Assembly (NCBI RefSeq): GCF_025950085.1
Contig: NZ_JAPDDS010000019.1
Span: 36,342 to 100,341 of the forward strand
Source of the DNA: Luteolibacter flavescens
GTDB lineage: Bacteria; Verrucomicrobiota; Verrucomicrobiia; Verrucomicrobiales; Akkermansiaceae
DNA: 64,000 bases
Direction of reading: 5' to 3'
In this document: positions 35,430-44,293 of the stretch, piece by piece
Position numbering within the stretch: position 1 is the first letter of the stretch
How the letters are laid out: every line of letters begins with the position of its first letter
Position numbers and translations under genes: made by a program
Notes under the pieces: model-generated
Told to the model about the DNA's origin: nothing
What the model saw: only the letters and a program-made list of their open reading frames with translations
Databases searched by the model: none

Positions 35430-36511
35430 AGGGTCTGGTGGAAGGTGTCCTTCGCACCCAAGGATAGCACGAAATCCGTGAGCAGATCGATGATCCTTTC
35501 GATGTCATCGAGGTGCGCGGTCTCCACCACCGAGTGCATGCAGCGCAGGGGCAGCGAGACGAGTCCGCTCGGGACGCCTTCGCGGATGTTGAAGATCTTG
35601 TCGGTGTCCGTGCCGGTGAAGCGGCTGCTGGCCTCGTGCTGGAGAGGGATCTTTGCCTTCGCGGCCACTTCCATGAGGCGCTTCATCACCAGCGGGTGAT
35701 TCGCCGTGCCGTGGCTGACGCTCGGGCCGCCGCCCAGCTTCACCGAGCCGAATTTGTTCGCATCGATGCCCGGGGTGTCGGTCGCGTGCGTGACGTCGAG
35801 ACAGATGCAGACGTCGGGCTGGTGGCGGTACGTCGCCATCATCGCGCCGTGGCCGCCGATTTCCTCCTGCACGGTATTCATGCAGAGCAGGGTCACGGCG
35901 GGCTTCTTCTTCGACTTGGCGATGCGCTTCAGCACCTGGGCGATGATGTAGCCGCCGATGCGGTTATCCAGCGCGCGGCTGATCAGGCGCTTGTTCGCCA
36001 GCTCCGCCGGGCCGTCTTCATAGACTCCCGGGTGGCCGACCCGCAGGCCGAGCGCGGCGACTTCCTTTTCGTTTGAAGCTCCCACGTCCACCCACAGGTC
36101 GTGCGGCTGGGGGGCCTTCTCATCGCCGAGATTGTCGCGGCGCAGGTGGATGGCGGTATTGCCGATGATGCCCATGACCGGGCCCTTGTCCCCGGCGAAA
36201 ATCACCCGGCGTCCCCGTGCGGTGGCCGCGTCGCTGCCGCCGATGCGGTCGATGCGGATGAAGCCGTCCGACTGGATCGTCTTGATCATGTAGCCGATCT
36301 CGTCGGCGTGGGCGGCGAGCATCACGGTGTGCTTCGACTTGCCCTCGAGCCGTGCCCAGGTGGAGCCGTAGGCGTCGCAGGCGACCTCCGTGGCGAAGGG
36401 CCGGAGGTGGTCCGCCCACACCCGTTGGCCGGGCATCTCGAAACCGGTCGGGCTGGGGGTTTTGAGCAGGGTGAAAAGGAACTCCCGGTCGTCTTTCGTC
36501 ATCCGCGCCAT
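35426..36511 (-). CDS. M42 family metallo-aminopeptidase
   Basis: A 361-residue cytosolic M42 peptidase (glutamyl aminopeptidase/FrvX/tetrahedral aminopeptidase group), a di-metal exopeptidase that trims short peptides. Metal ligands and catalytic residues are in place: His68 and Asp70 in HADEIGY, Asp182 in SRALDNRIGG, the catalytic Glu pair in VQEEIGGHG (216-217), Asp239 in CLDVTHATD, and the last His in CMHSVVE (326). The start MARMTKDDREFLF gives normal length. An ATG nine bases inside is equally possible. It is the first gene of a three-gene coupled unit with the exported protein and moxR, and is divergent from the phosphodiesterase gene across 113 bases. Confidence 0.92.
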   Translation of the reverse strand: MARMTKDDREFLFTLLKTPSPTGFEMPGQRVWADHLRPFATEVACDAYGSTWARLEGKSKHTVMLAAHADEIGYMIKTIQSDGFIRIDRIGGSDAATARGRRVIFAGDKGPVMGIIGNTAIHLRRDNLGDEKAPQPHDLWVDVGASNEKEVAALGLRVGHPGVYEDGPAELANKRLISRALDNRIGGYIIAQVLKRIAKSKKKPAVTLLCMNTVQEEIGGHGAMMATYRHQPDVCICLDVTHATDTPGIDANKFGSVKLGGGPSVSHGTANHPLVMKRLMEVAAKAKIPLQHEASSRFTGTDTDKIFNIREGVPSGLVSLPLRCMHSVVETAHLDDIERIIDLLTDFVLSLGAKDTFHQTL

Positions 36512-36624
36512 TCAAGCATGCCGCGCCCGGAGAGCAATCGGCGAGTGACACAAGTGTTGCGACTCCGCGCTCCGGATCGGAAAGATGCATGGGTGGACTC
36601 GACGTTCTTTCCCGAACCGATCCC

Positions 36625-37431
36625 ATGAAGCATATTCTCACCCTCGCCGCCGGCCTCATGGCCGCGACCGCCATGCATGCCGCCGAGCCATTCCTCGTAG
36701 CCCACCGCGGTGCCTCCCACGATGCGCCGGAGAATACCCTGCCTGCCTTCGAGCTCGCGTGGAAGCAGGGCGCGGACGCGATCGAGGGCGACTTTTACCT
36801 GACCAAGGATGGCAAGATCGTCTGCATTCACGACGGCGACACCAAGCGCACGGGCGGCGGCACCAAGCTGGTGGTGAAGGACAGCACGCTCGCCGAACTC
36901 CAGGCGCTGGATGCCGGTGCGTGGTTCAAGCCGGAATTCAAGGGCACGAAGATGCCGACCCTCAGCGAGGTGGCGGCGACGGTGCCCGCCGGGAAGAAGA
37001 TCTACGTGGAGGTGAAGTGCGGCCCGGAAATCGTGCCCGCCATGATGGAAGACCTCGCCGCCTCCGGCCTGAAGGACGAGCAGATCGTGATCATCTCCTT
37101 CCAAGCCCCGGTCATCGCCGAGGTGAAGAAGGTGAAGCCTGCCTACAAGGCCTGCTGGCTTGCCTCCTTCGGAAAGGATCTGCCGCTCAATCCCGGGACG
37201 GACAAGGTGCTGGCCACCCTGCGCGACATCAAGGCGGACGGCTTCAGCTCGAAGGCGGACGCCCGTCTCGACGCGGCCTTTGTGAAGACGATCCAAGATG
37301 CAGGTTTCGAGTATCACTGCTGGACCGTGGACGACGTGCCGACCGCGCGCCGCTTCCTTGGCTTCGGCACGCTGTCGGTCACGACGAATCGCCCCGAGTT
37401 CATCCGCCTGGGTCTTCGCGCGGGCGACTGA
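36625..37431 (+). CDS. Glycerophosphodiester phosphodiesterase, exported
   Basis: A 268-residue GDPD-family TIM-barrel enzyme that hydrolyses glycerophosphodiesters to glycerol-3-phosphate and an alcohol. A Sec signal peptide is visible (MKHILTLAAGLMAATAMHA, before AEPFLVAHRG), so it acts in the periplasm. Catalytic motifs are VAHRGASHDAPENTLPAF, AIEGDFYLTKDGKIVCIHD (general acid/base histidines and metal Glu/Asp) and YVEVK. The start at 36625 begins the signal peptide; the longer frame to 36589 is discarded. It is followed by an intrinsic terminator and then a PhoD phosphatase gene, consistent with phosphate scavenging, though no Pho box was recognised. Confidence 0.92.
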   Translation: MKHILTLAAGLMAATAMHAAEPFLVAHRGASHDAPENTLPAFELAWKQGADAIEGDFYLTKDGKIVCIHDGDTKRTGGGTKLVVKDSTLAELQALDAGAWFKPEFKGTKMPTLSEVAATVPAGKKIYVEVKCGPEIVPAMMEDLAASGLKDEQIVIISFQAPVIAEVKKVKPAYKACWLASFGKDLPLNPGTDKVLATLRDIKADGFSSKADARLDAAFVKTIQDAGFEYHCWTVDDVPTARRFLGFGTLSVTTNRPEFIRLGLRAGD

Positions 37432-37518
37432 GCGTCACGCCGGGAGGCGGTCTTTCACCGCATCTCGCGACAAGATCGTAACCGAAGCGATTTTGATGCG
37501 AGGGAGGCGGCTCCTATC

Positions 37519-37559
37519 GTCGCGGCCCTTCGAAGCGGGGGCCGCGACTTCTTGTTTTT
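37519..37559 (+). terminator. Intrinsic terminator of the phosphodiesterase gene
   Basis: A perfect 10-bp stem (GTCGCGGCCC at 37519-37528 with GGGCCGCGAC at 37539-37548) is followed by TTCTTGTTTTT. Confidence 0.82.
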
Positions 37560-37664
37560 GCGAGGCGGCAGCGCCGCGTGATCACGCCGCCAAAGCGGGG
37601 CCACACGACGAGTCGCGGCCACTTTGCTGAAACAGATCTCCCACATCATCTTTATCTAACACCC

Positions 37665-39254
37665 ATGAATCCTTTCCGTCCCGTCTTCCCCCTCGACTCG
37701 CCGAATCTCAGCCGACGCTCGTTCATCGGTGCATCCAGCTCGATGCTTGTCGCCCTTGGTGCGGGCCGTGCGTGGAGCAATCAGCCGGTGGCGAAGGAGA
37801 AGCCTTCTTTCCAAGCGTATCCGTTCCAGCTCGGGGTGGCATCGGGCGATCCCTCCGCGGATGGCTTCGTCATCTGGACGCGTCTCGCACCGGAGCCGCT
37901 CGCCGGTGGCGGCATGCCGCGCGAGTCGGTCTGGGTTCACTGGCAGGTGGCCGAGGATGAGGCGATGACGAAGGTGGTCGCGAGCGGCAAGCAGATCGCG
38001 AATCCCGATTGGGCGCATTCGGTGCACGTCGAGGTGACCGGCCTGAAGCCGGACCGCTGGTACTGGTATCAATTCAAGGCAGGTGCCGAGATCAGCCAGC
38101 GCGGTCGCACGCGCACGCTGGAGAGTCCGGATCGCGCGGCGGCCCAGACATCGCCGCTGAAGATGACCTTCGCCTCGTGCCAGCACTACGAGGGGGGCTT
38201 CTACACCGCCTACCAGCACATGCTCGCGGAGGCCCCGGACCTGGTGCTGCACCTCGGCGACTACATCTACGAGGGCTCGAGCCGCGAAGGCCAAGTCCGC
38301 AAGCACAACAGCCAGGAAATCATCACGCTGGAGGACTACCGCAACCGCCACGCGCAGTACAAGTCCGATCCCTCGCTGCAGGCGATGCACGCCGCCGCCC
38401 CGTGGGTGGTGACGTGGGACGACCATGAATTCGACAACAACTACGCGGGCGACATCCCGGAGGAGAAGGGGCCAGCCTCGAAGGAGGACTTCCTGCTGCG
38501 CCGTGCGGCGGCCTACCAGGCCTACTACGAGCACATGCCGCTGCGCGCGGCGTGCATCCCGAAGGGCCCGGGCATGAAGCTCTACCGCAGCGTGCGCCAC
38601 GGCAGCCTGGTGGACTTCCACGTGCTGGATACCCGCCAGCACCGCACCGACCAGCCGAACCGCGACCGCCCCGGCCCGGCATCGATGAATCCGGACGGCA
38701 CCATGCTCGGCGCGATCCAGCGCGACTGGCTGCTCGGAGAGCTGAAGAATTCCCGTGCCTCCTGGAACGTGCTCGCCCAGCAGGTGATGATGGCGCGAGT
38801 CGATCGCACGAAGGGGCCGAAGGAGATGTATAGCATGGACCAGTGGCCGGGCTACGAGGTGGAACGCCAGGCTCTGCTGCGCGCCTTCATGGACCTGAAG
38901 GTGTCGAATCCGGTGGTGCTCACCGGTGACATCCATACCCACTGGGCGAACGAACTGCCGGTGGAGCCGAGCCAGGCCGATGCCCCGAGCGCGGGCACGG
39001 AATTCGTCTGCACCTCCATCACCTCGAAGGGCGACGGCACCGATCATCCCGCCGGCCTGGAGTCGATGCTCTCCCAGAATCCATTCGTGAAGTACCACGG
39101 CGACCATCGCGGTTACGTGAGCTGCGTGATCGACTCGAAGTCGTGGCGCAGCGACTTCCGCACGGTGGACTATGTGACCCGACCGGGGGCTCCGCTCAAG
39201 ACGCAGGCTTCCTTCGTCGTCGAGAGCGGCCGGGCGGTCCTGAACAAGGCCTGA
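37665..39254 (+). CDS. phoD: Tat-exported alkaline phosphatase PhoD
   Basis: A 529-residue PhoD-family phosphatase/phosphodiesterase. The N-terminus has a twin-arginine signal, NLSRRSFIGASSSM, with Arg17-Arg18 followed by a hydrophobic stretch, so it is exported folded with its Fe/Ca cofactors. An N-terminal domain (FQLGVASGDPSADGFVIWTRL) precedes the catalytic metallophosphatase domain with TFASCQ, LHLGDYIYEG, VTWDDHEFDNNYAGD, VLDTRQHR and LTGDIHTHW. The start at 37665 is chosen because it places the Tat motif correctly; the longer frame to 37578 adds an unrelated stretch. Together with the upstream phosphodiesterase it would release phosphate from organic esters outside the cytoplasm. Confidence 0.93.
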   Translation: MNPFRPVFPLDSPNLSRRSFIGASSSMLVALGAGRAWSNQPVAKEKPSFQAYPFQLGVASGDPSADGFVIWTRLAPEPLAGGGMPRESVWVHWQVAEDEAMTKVVASGKQIANPDWAHSVHVEVTGLKPDRWYWYQFKAGAEISQRGRTRTLESPDRAAAQTSPLKMTFASCQHYEGGFYTAYQHMLAEAPDLVLHLGDYIYEGSSREGQVRKHNSQEIITLEDYRNRHAQYKSDPSLQAMHAAAPWVVTWDDHEFDNNYAGDIPEEKGPASKEDFLLRRAAAYQAYYEHMPLRAACIPKGPGMKLYRSVRHGSLVDFHVLDTRQHRTDQPNRDRPGPASMNPDGTMLGAIQRDWLLGELKNSRASWNVLAQQVMMARVDRTKGPKEMYSMDQWPGYEVERQALLRAFMDLKVSNPVVLTGDIHTHWANELPVEPSQADAPSAGTEFVCTSITSKGDGTDHPAGLESMLSQNPFVKYHGDHRGYVSCVIDSKSWRSDFRTVDYVTRPGAPLKTQASFVVESGRAVLNKA

Positions 39255-39277
39255 GGAAATTTTTCCGCATCGTGGCA

Positions 39278-39310
39278 ACGGCCGCTCCCTTCGGGGGGCG
39301 GCCGTTTTTT
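39278..39310 (+). terminator. Intrinsic terminator after phoD
   Basis: A GC-rich stem (ACGGCCGCTCCC at 39278-39289 with a matching GGGGGCGGCCGT) and a short loop are followed by TTTTTT, 24 bases after the phoD stop. Confidence 0.88.
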
Positions 39311-39338
39311 GCTACTGGATTCGTAGTAGATGAAATCG

Positions 39339-40808
39339 TCAGCGCCGTCTTTCCTGCCAGTCGCGCATGGCGCCGCCGAGCTCGTCGATGGTGTCACCCG
39401 CGGTGGTGATCGGGCCCTTCGCGAGGGCTCGCTCGGCGGCACGGCCACAGAGCCAGGCGGCGAGCGATGCGGCATCGGCTGGCTGCACTCCTTGGGCGAG
39501 GAAGGTCCCGGCGACGCCCGACAGCACGTCGCCCTGTCCGCCGGAGGCCATGCCGGCGTGGCCGGTGGGATTGAAGCGGGTGGCCTTCCCTGCGGTGGCG
39601 ACCAGCGTGCGCGTTCCTTTCAAAAGGAGGGTGCAGGGATGACGCCCGACGAAAGCCGCGGCGGCTTCCACCCGGTCGAGTTCCGCAAGGTCCGGAGCGA
39701 GGCGGCGGAATTCCCCGGGGTGAGGCGTGATGAGGTGATGGCGTTCTAACAGGTCAGTGCGGCCGGTGGTGGCGAGCAGGTTCAGCGCGTCGGCATCGAG
39801 CACCGCGGGGATGGACGAGGTGGCGAGTTGTGTGAGGAGTTCCAGCTTCTGGTCCTCGGCCATGTTGCCCATGCCGGGGCCGATGATGAGCGCGTGATGT
39901 CCGGCGGAGAAGGCGTCCGCGACCGGCGTGGCCGAGCTGCGGACCATGATCTCCGGAGGCATCGGGGAGGAGAGCGATGACAGGAAGCCGGGCTCGCCGT
40001 GCAGCGTGATCAGGCCTCCTCCGGCCCGCAGGACGGCAGTGGCGGCGAGCACGGCGGCACCGGTCATGCCGGGCGATCCGGCGAGAAGGCCGATCCTGCC
40101 GGCATTTCCCTTGTGGAAATCATGCGGGCGCGGGGCGAGAAGGCCGGGGAAGGACTCCGGACAAAAAAATGCGAGCGTGTCGGCAGCCGGAGGCGGGAGA
40201 TCCGGGACGGGAACCAGCAGGATGCGTCCGGCGCTCGCGATGCCCGCGGATGTGGTGAGCCCCAGCTTTGCGACCCCGACCGGGAGGGTCAGGTCTGCCG
40301 TGATGCCGCTGCCTTCGCCAGTATCCGCGTCCATCCCGGAAGGCAGATCCATGGCGGCGACGATCGCACCGCGGGATTCGCGAAGCCCGGCCATTTCCTC
40401 GGCGAGGGGTGCAAGTGGCTCGCGAAGGGTGCCGCGTGCGCCGATGCCAAGGAGGCCATCGAGCAGGAGCAGCGGTCTCGGGCCTTCAGGGATGACCTCG
40501 GTAGGGGAGGGTGAGTCCAGCTCCTGCCACTTGCGTAGCGGCAGCGGCCCCCATGCTGACTCCGGCCAGGCGGCCCTGAGCGAGATCTGCCAACCGGCAT
40601 TTCTCAGATGAAGGAGCGCGACAAGAGCGTCTCCGGCATTGTTCCCCTTGCCGAGGTAGGCGACGGCGCGCCCGGGCCGGGGAAAGTGGTCAAGGAGGCG
40701 GCGGGCGATCCCTTCACCCGCCTGGTCCATCAGATACTCCGCGGAGATCCCGTTGCTGAATGCGGACTCCTCCAGCGACCGCATGGCCGCACCGGTGACA
40801 AACGACAT
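39339..40808 (-). CDS. nnr: Bifunctional NAD(P)H-hydrate epimerase / ADP-dependent dehydratase
   Basis: A 489-residue fusion of the YjeF_N epimerase (about 1-205) and the carbohydrate-kinase-like dehydratase (about 215-489), which together repair hydrated NADH and NADPH. The epimerase part has LMDQAGEGIAR, GKGNNAGDALVALL (the common GNNGGDG motif with two Gly-to-Ala changes) and AMDLPSGMDADTG. The dehydratase part has HKGNAGRIGLLAGSPGMTGAAV, VLDADALNLL, ITPHPGEF and MASGGQGDVLSG, which carry the ADP/NAD(P)HX site. Both halves appear complete. It follows the amidase gene by 18 bases on the same strand. Confidence 0.93.
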   Translation of the reverse strand: MSFVTGAAMRSLEESAFSNGISAEYLMDQAGEGIARRLLDHFPRPGRAVAYLGKGNNAGDALVALLHLRNAGWQISLRAAWPESAWGPLPLRKWQELDSPSPTEVIPEGPRPLLLLDGLLGIGARGTLREPLAPLAEEMAGLRESRGAIVAAMDLPSGMDADTGEGSGITADLTLPVGVAKLGLTTSAGIASAGRILLVPVPDLPPPAADTLAFFCPESFPGLLAPRPHDFHKGNAGRIGLLAGSPGMTGAAVLAATAVLRAGGGLITLHGEPGFLSSLSSPMPPEIMVRSSATPVADAFSAGHHALIIGPGMGNMAEDQKLELLTQLATSSIPAVLDADALNLLATTGRTDLLERHHLITPHPGEFRRLAPDLAELDRVEAAAAFVGRHPCTLLLKGTRTLVATAGKATRFNPTGHAGMASGGQGDVLSGVAGTFLAQGVQPADAASLAAWLCGRAAERALAKGPITTAGDTIDELGGAMRDWQERRR

Positions 40809-40826
40809 GCTGCCACCTCTAGCGGA

Positions 40827-41432
40827 TCAGCCGGACCGGCGGAAGCGCGCGATGCCCTCGGCCATGCCTTCGGCAAGTGCCTGGCGGAACCATGCCGTCT
40901 TCATGCGCGAGCGCTCGCCTGCATTGCTGACAAAGCCGCACTCGACGAGGATGGACGGGCACGTGGTGTTCCGGATCACGTAGAAGCGGGCGAATTTCAC
41001 GCCGCGGTTCACGGCGCGTACCTTGCTCATCATGCCGGAGTGGACATAGGAGGCGAGCGCCTGGCTCTGGCCGGAGTGGTAGAAGGTCTCCAGACCGGAC
41101 ACCTGCTGCTTCCACGTGTAGTTGTAGTGGACGCTCACGAAAATGGCGTCGGAGTAGCGGCTGGCGATGCGGACACGCTCCGGCAGCGAGATGAAGTAGT
41201 CGCTGCGGCGGGTCATCACCGTGCGGAAGCCGCGCTTCTTCAGCTCGCTTTCCAGACGGACGGAGGTGTCGAGAGCGAGGTGCTTCTCATACACTTGGCC
41301 CCATTGGCCGCCCTTGTCATGGCCACCGTGACCGGGATCGATGATCACCGTGCGGAAAAAGCGTGCCTGGGCCGGCAGGCTCGCCGCGCAGAGCAGGAGC
41401 ATGGGCAGCAGCAAACGGAAGAGCTTTCTCAT
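40827..41432 (-). CDS. N-acetylmuramoyl-L-alanine amidase (Amidase_3), exported
   Basis: A 201-residue zinc amidase of the AmiC/CwlD type that cuts the bond between MurNAc and the stem peptide, used in daughter-cell separation and wall remodelling. It has a signal peptide (MRKLFRLLLPMLLLCAASLPAQA) followed directly by the catalytic domain: VIIDPGHGGHDKGG (zinc His), TRRSDYFISLPERVRIAS, FVSVHYN (zinc His) and ILVECGFVSNAGE (catalytic Glu). No peptidoglycan-binding or AMIN domain is attached. It is followed at 18 bases by the NAD(P)HX repair gene. Confidence 0.93.
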   Translation of the reverse strand: MRKLFRLLLPMLLLCAASLPAQARFFRTVIIDPGHGGHDKGGQWGQVYEKHLALDTSVRLESELKKRGFRTVMTRRSDYFISLPERVRIASRYSDAIFVSVHYNYTWKQQVSGLETFYHSGQSQALASYVHSGMMSKVRAVNRGVKFARFYVIRNTTCPSILVECGFVSNAGERSRMKTAWFRQALAEGMAEGIARFRRSG

Positions 41433-41477
41433 GTTGGGAAATTTGTTAATCGGGCCGGAAGTTACGGAATTTTTAAA

Positions 41478-41484
41478 TTTATAG
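41478..41484 (-). promoter_or_regulatory. Possible -10 element upstream of the amidase
   Basis: The region 41433-41530 between the amidase start and the preceding gene is unusually AT-rich. On the minus strand it contains TATAAAT, a good -10 sequence, about 45 bases before the amidase ATG. A matching -35 box is weak or absent. Confidence 0.3.
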
Positions 41485-41530
41485 GAAAACTATGTAAAGG
41501 GACATTTCCCCAGCCCACCCTGAAAATTTT

Positions 41531-42403
41531 TCAATTTATAAGATTCGTCGGTCGGTCGGAGGCCTTGCGCACCTTCCGACGGGCTTCGGCTTCGGCTCTC
41601 GGGTCGTAGGGGATGCTGTTCCCGACCTCCACGATACCGTCACGAGAGGTGTAGAGAACGGGATCCGACCCTGCGCCGCGCTTGTGCAGCTCGCGACCGA
41701 GGAGCTTGCCTGCGGAGTCGACGCGGACGTGGCCCCACATGTCAGGGGAGATGAGGTAGAGGACGTGCATCACCTGGCGGTTGTCCAAGGTGACGGAGGG
41801 CTTGCGGAAAACCAGTGCCTCACCCAGCGGGTGGGTTTTGATGGAGTTGCCGGTGCGCGTGTCGATCACCTGGGCATACAGCATCGTCTTCGAGCCGGAG
41901 TTGAACTGGAGCACCTTGTATTCACGTCCTTGGCCGGGTTTTCCTGGCAGGCCGATCTTCTGCGTCCAGTAGGTGCGGGCGGAGTTCGAGTTGAAGGTCA
42001 GTCGGTTGGACATGACGCCGTTCTCCTGGCCCGGCATCCGGACGACGGCGTAAACCGAGTAATTTCCCACCGTTTGCAGCGGATAGATCTGCGCGAGATC
42101 GACGGTGCGGCTCATCGTCTGGCCGAGCCCAATCTTCACGGCGCCGAAGGTCGGCTGGCCCATCGGGGTGAGGGGCTTCCCGCTCAGGCTGCTTACCATC
42201 AGGTCCAGCCATCCGGTGCGGTTGTTGCCTTGGAGGATGATATCCTGGCCGGAGCGGTTGGTCACGCTGATGGAGACCGGGACTGATTCGCCCGCGACGA
42301 AATTGTTCCGCCCCATAGTCATCCTCACCTCGACTTGGGCGTGGGCTGTCGCCAGACAGAGGCTGGAGAACAGCAGGGCAAAGAAGAGGCGGATACCAGT
42401 CAT
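41531..42403 (-). CDS. Exported protein of unknown function
   Basis: A 290-residue protein with a clear Sec signal peptide (MTGIRLFFALLFSSLCLATAHA, before QVEVRM). The mature N-terminal half (about 23-140) looks like an Ig-type beta sandwich (FVAGESVPVSISVTNRSGQDIIL), as often found in bacterial surface or periplasmic proteins. The C-terminal half contains RAEAEARRKVRK, a charged helix near the end. No enzyme motif was recognised. It lies just upstream of the amidase on the same strand with a 98-base AT-rich gap. Confidence 0.72.
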   Translation of the reverse strand: MTGIRLFFALLFSSLCLATAHAQVEVRMTMGRNNFVAGESVPVSISVTNRSGQDIILQGNNRTGWLDLMVSSLSGKPLTPMGQPTFGAVKIGLGQTMSRTVDLAQIYPLQTVGNYSVYAVVRMPGQENGVMSNRLTFNSNSARTYWTQKIGLPGKPGQGREYKVLQFNSGSKTMLYAQVIDTRTGNSIKTHPLGEALVFRKPSVTLDNRQVMHVLYLISPDMWGHVRVDSAGKLLGRELHKRGAGSDPVLYTSRDGIVEVGNSIPYDPRAEAEARRKVRKASDRPTNLIN

Positions 42404-42504
42404 GGGGTCGAAGGCCTATCGCAGCCCTACCCACACGTCAACCCAACGGGAGGGCAGCTCATCTAACGACGCAAAATGTGTCCGGGACGGTGCCGCGGAG
42501 GGAG

Positions 42505-43107
42505 TCACACGTAGTGAAGCTCCTTCGCCTTGGTAGCGATGTCGCTTTCGCGGTCGAGCAGCTCTTGGATGGGATCCCAGCGGCCTGCGACGAGGGCGTC
42601 GCGGGCGGACTCCGGCATGTTGAAGCCGAAATCGAGGCCGGTGGACGAGCGTACGCGCTTTTTCACCAGGTCGAGGGTGATTTCCACGGCGGGATCGGCC
42701 TCGACGGCTTGACGGAGCTGGTCGATCTCGTCGGCGGTGAGCATCACGCAGGGCATGGCAAGGCCGGTGGAGTTCCCGAAGAAGATCTCGGCGAAGGACT
42801 CGGCGACCACGGCCTTGAAGCCGTATTTGCTCAGCGATTGCGGGGCGTGCTCGCGGGAGGAGCCGCAGCCGAAATTGACGCCCGCGAGCAGGATGGTCGC
42901 GCCGTCGAAGCGCTCGTCATTCAGCGGGTGGTCGGTCTTCTCGCCGGTGGTCGGGTCGAAGCGCACGTCGTAGAAGGCGAACTCGCCGAGGCCATCGAAG
43001 GTGACGCATTTCATGAACCGCGCCGGGATGATGCGGTCGGTATCGATGTCGGCGCCGGGGATGAAGACGGCGCGGCCGGTGACGGTGGTGACTTTTTCGA
43101 GGGCCAT
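42505..43107 (-). CDS. leuD: 3-isopropylmalate dehydratase small subunit
   Basis: A 200-residue LeuD that pairs with LeuC to isomerise 2-isopropylmalate to 3-isopropylmalate in leucine synthesis. Family motifs are DIDTDRIIPARFMK, GVNFGCGSSREHAP and AEIFFGNSTGLAMP. The start MALEKVTTVTGRAVF gives the normal length; the longer frame to 43173 is discarded. The gene follows an Uma2-like gene by 35 bases and is separated from leuC by two unrelated reading frames, all on the same strand. Confidence 0.95.
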   Translation of the reverse strand: MALEKVTTVTGRAVFIPGADIDTDRIIPARFMKCVTFDGLGEFAFYDVRFDPTTGEKTDHPLNDERFDGATILLAGVNFGCGSSREHAPQSLSKYGFKAVVAESFAEIFFGNSTGLAMPCVMLTADEIDQLRQAVEADPAVEITLDLVKKRVRSSTGLDFGFNMPESARDALVAGRWDPIQELLDRESDIATKAKELHYV

Positions 43108-43142
43108 GGTGAGAGTGGTGAAAGGGATGGGCGAGGACGGTG

Positions 43143-43754
43143 TCAGCCGTCCTCGCGGTTGATGAGATACCAAGGTCGCTTCACGTCGTCCGGGAAGGGC
43201 GCGGAGCGGTAGAAATCGGCGACGGTGAGCGTGAGCCCGACGGACTCGAGGTGTACTGGGGAGTCAGGCTGGGTGTAGATGTGCTTCTTCCAGCGGTCCG
43301 AGCGGCGGAGCAGGAAGATCTCCGGCCAGTCCTGCTCGATGTAAACGATCTCCTCGACGCTGGGCAGGCGCTGGTAGGCGGCCAGCTTCTCCCCGCGATC
43401 ATATCGTGAGGTGCCGTGGGACAGGATCTCGATGATGAGCTTGGGATGGCGGACGATGTGGGAATCGTCGTCCGCCGGCTCGCAGGTCACGAAGACATCG
43501 GGGTAGTAGTAGGCTTCCCCGATGTCGTCGGCGATCTGGACCTTCACCGCCTCGATGTAGGTCCGGCAAGGACCACCGCGGAGGTGGTCCTTGAGGATCA
43601 GGGCGGTTTCGAGGCAGATCTCGTTGTGCTTCCGGCTCGCGCCGGACATTGCGTAGATGCGACCGTCGACGAATTCATGCCGGACTTCCGACCGCAGCTC
43701 TCCTTCGAGATACTCGGCGGCGGTGACCGGCAGATTCGGCGCGGCGGTGCTCAT
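43143..43754 (-). CDS. Uma2 family (DUF820) putative endonuclease
   Basis: A 203-residue protein of the Uma2/DUF820 family, which has a PD-(D/E)xK nuclease-like core and is abundant in cyanobacteria, planctomycetes and verrucomicrobia. Visible motifs are RHEFVDGRIYAMSGAS, YYPDVFVTC (the Asp), KLIIEILS (the Glu and context) and YDRGEKLAAYQRL (the Lys). The cellular role of the family is not well established; links to transposons or stress are suggested. It sits inside the leu cluster between the DUF2059-like gene (13 bases) and leuD (35 bases). Confidence 0.88.
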   Translation of the reverse strand: MSTAAPNLPVTAAEYLEGELRSEVRHEFVDGRIYAMSGASRKHNEICLETALILKDHLRGGPCRTYIEAVKVQIADDIGEAYYYPDVFVTCEPADDDSHIVRHPKLIIEILSHGTSRYDRGEKLAAYQRLPSVEEIVYIEQDWPEIFLLRRSDRWKKHIYTQPDSPVHLESVGLTLTVADFYRSAPFPDDVKRPWYLINREDG

Positions 43755-43767
43755 GGCGCGGGCTGGA

Positions 43768-44262
43768 TCACTCGGCGTCTTTCTTGCCGGGTGCTCCTGC
43801 GGTGTGCTTTTCGACGATCTCGCCGATCTTCTGCTGGAAGGTCGGCATTTCCTTCTGGATGGCGGGCATCGCGATCTTCATGACATCGGTCATGATCGCG
43901 GGCGTGGCCGAGAGGGTCTTCTGGCCGAGGGGCGTGCGGTAGAACTCGGTGAGCTCCAGGATTTCCTCCTCGGTGAAGTGCTTCGTGTAGAGCTCCTCGG
44001 TCTTCGTGCGCATCTCCTTGCCGGAGAAGATCTTCACGTAAAGCGCGCGGGCTTCGGTGCGGATCTCCTTGATGGCGGCTTCCGGAACGCCCTGCTGCTT
44101 GAGCTGGTCGATCATGCCGTCGAAGGCAGCGACCGCGGACTCGATGGCGGTTTCCTCGTAGCGCGTGACTTCGAGCAGCGTTTCGACCGGTGTCTTCGCC
44201 TGGGCGGAGACGGCTCCGCAGACGAGGAAGAACGAGAGCGAGAGAAGAAGTGTCGATTTCAT
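43768..44262 (-). CDS. Exported DUF2059-like protein
   Basis: A 164-residue protein with a Sec signal peptide (MKSTLLLSLSFFLVCGAVSAQA). The mature part is helical and resembles DUF2059 (HFTEEEILELTEFYRTPLGQKTL is the signature block), a periplasmic family of unknown function. The start at 44262 begins the signal peptide; the longer frame to 44340 is rejected. It lies 31 bases after leuC and 13 bases before the Uma2-like gene, so it is probably transcribed with the leucine genes. Confidence 0.85.
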   Translation of the reverse strand: MKSTLLLSLSFFLVCGAVSAQAKTPVETLLEVTRYEETAIESAVAAFDGMIDQLKQQGVPEAAIKEIRTEARALYVKIFSGKEMRTKTEELYTKHFTEEEILELTEFYRTPLGQKTLSATPAIMTDVMKIAMPAIQKEMPTFQQKIGEIVEKHTAGAPGKKDAE

Positions 44263-44293
44263 ATATGGCCTAGGGGTGGGATACCGGGCCAGA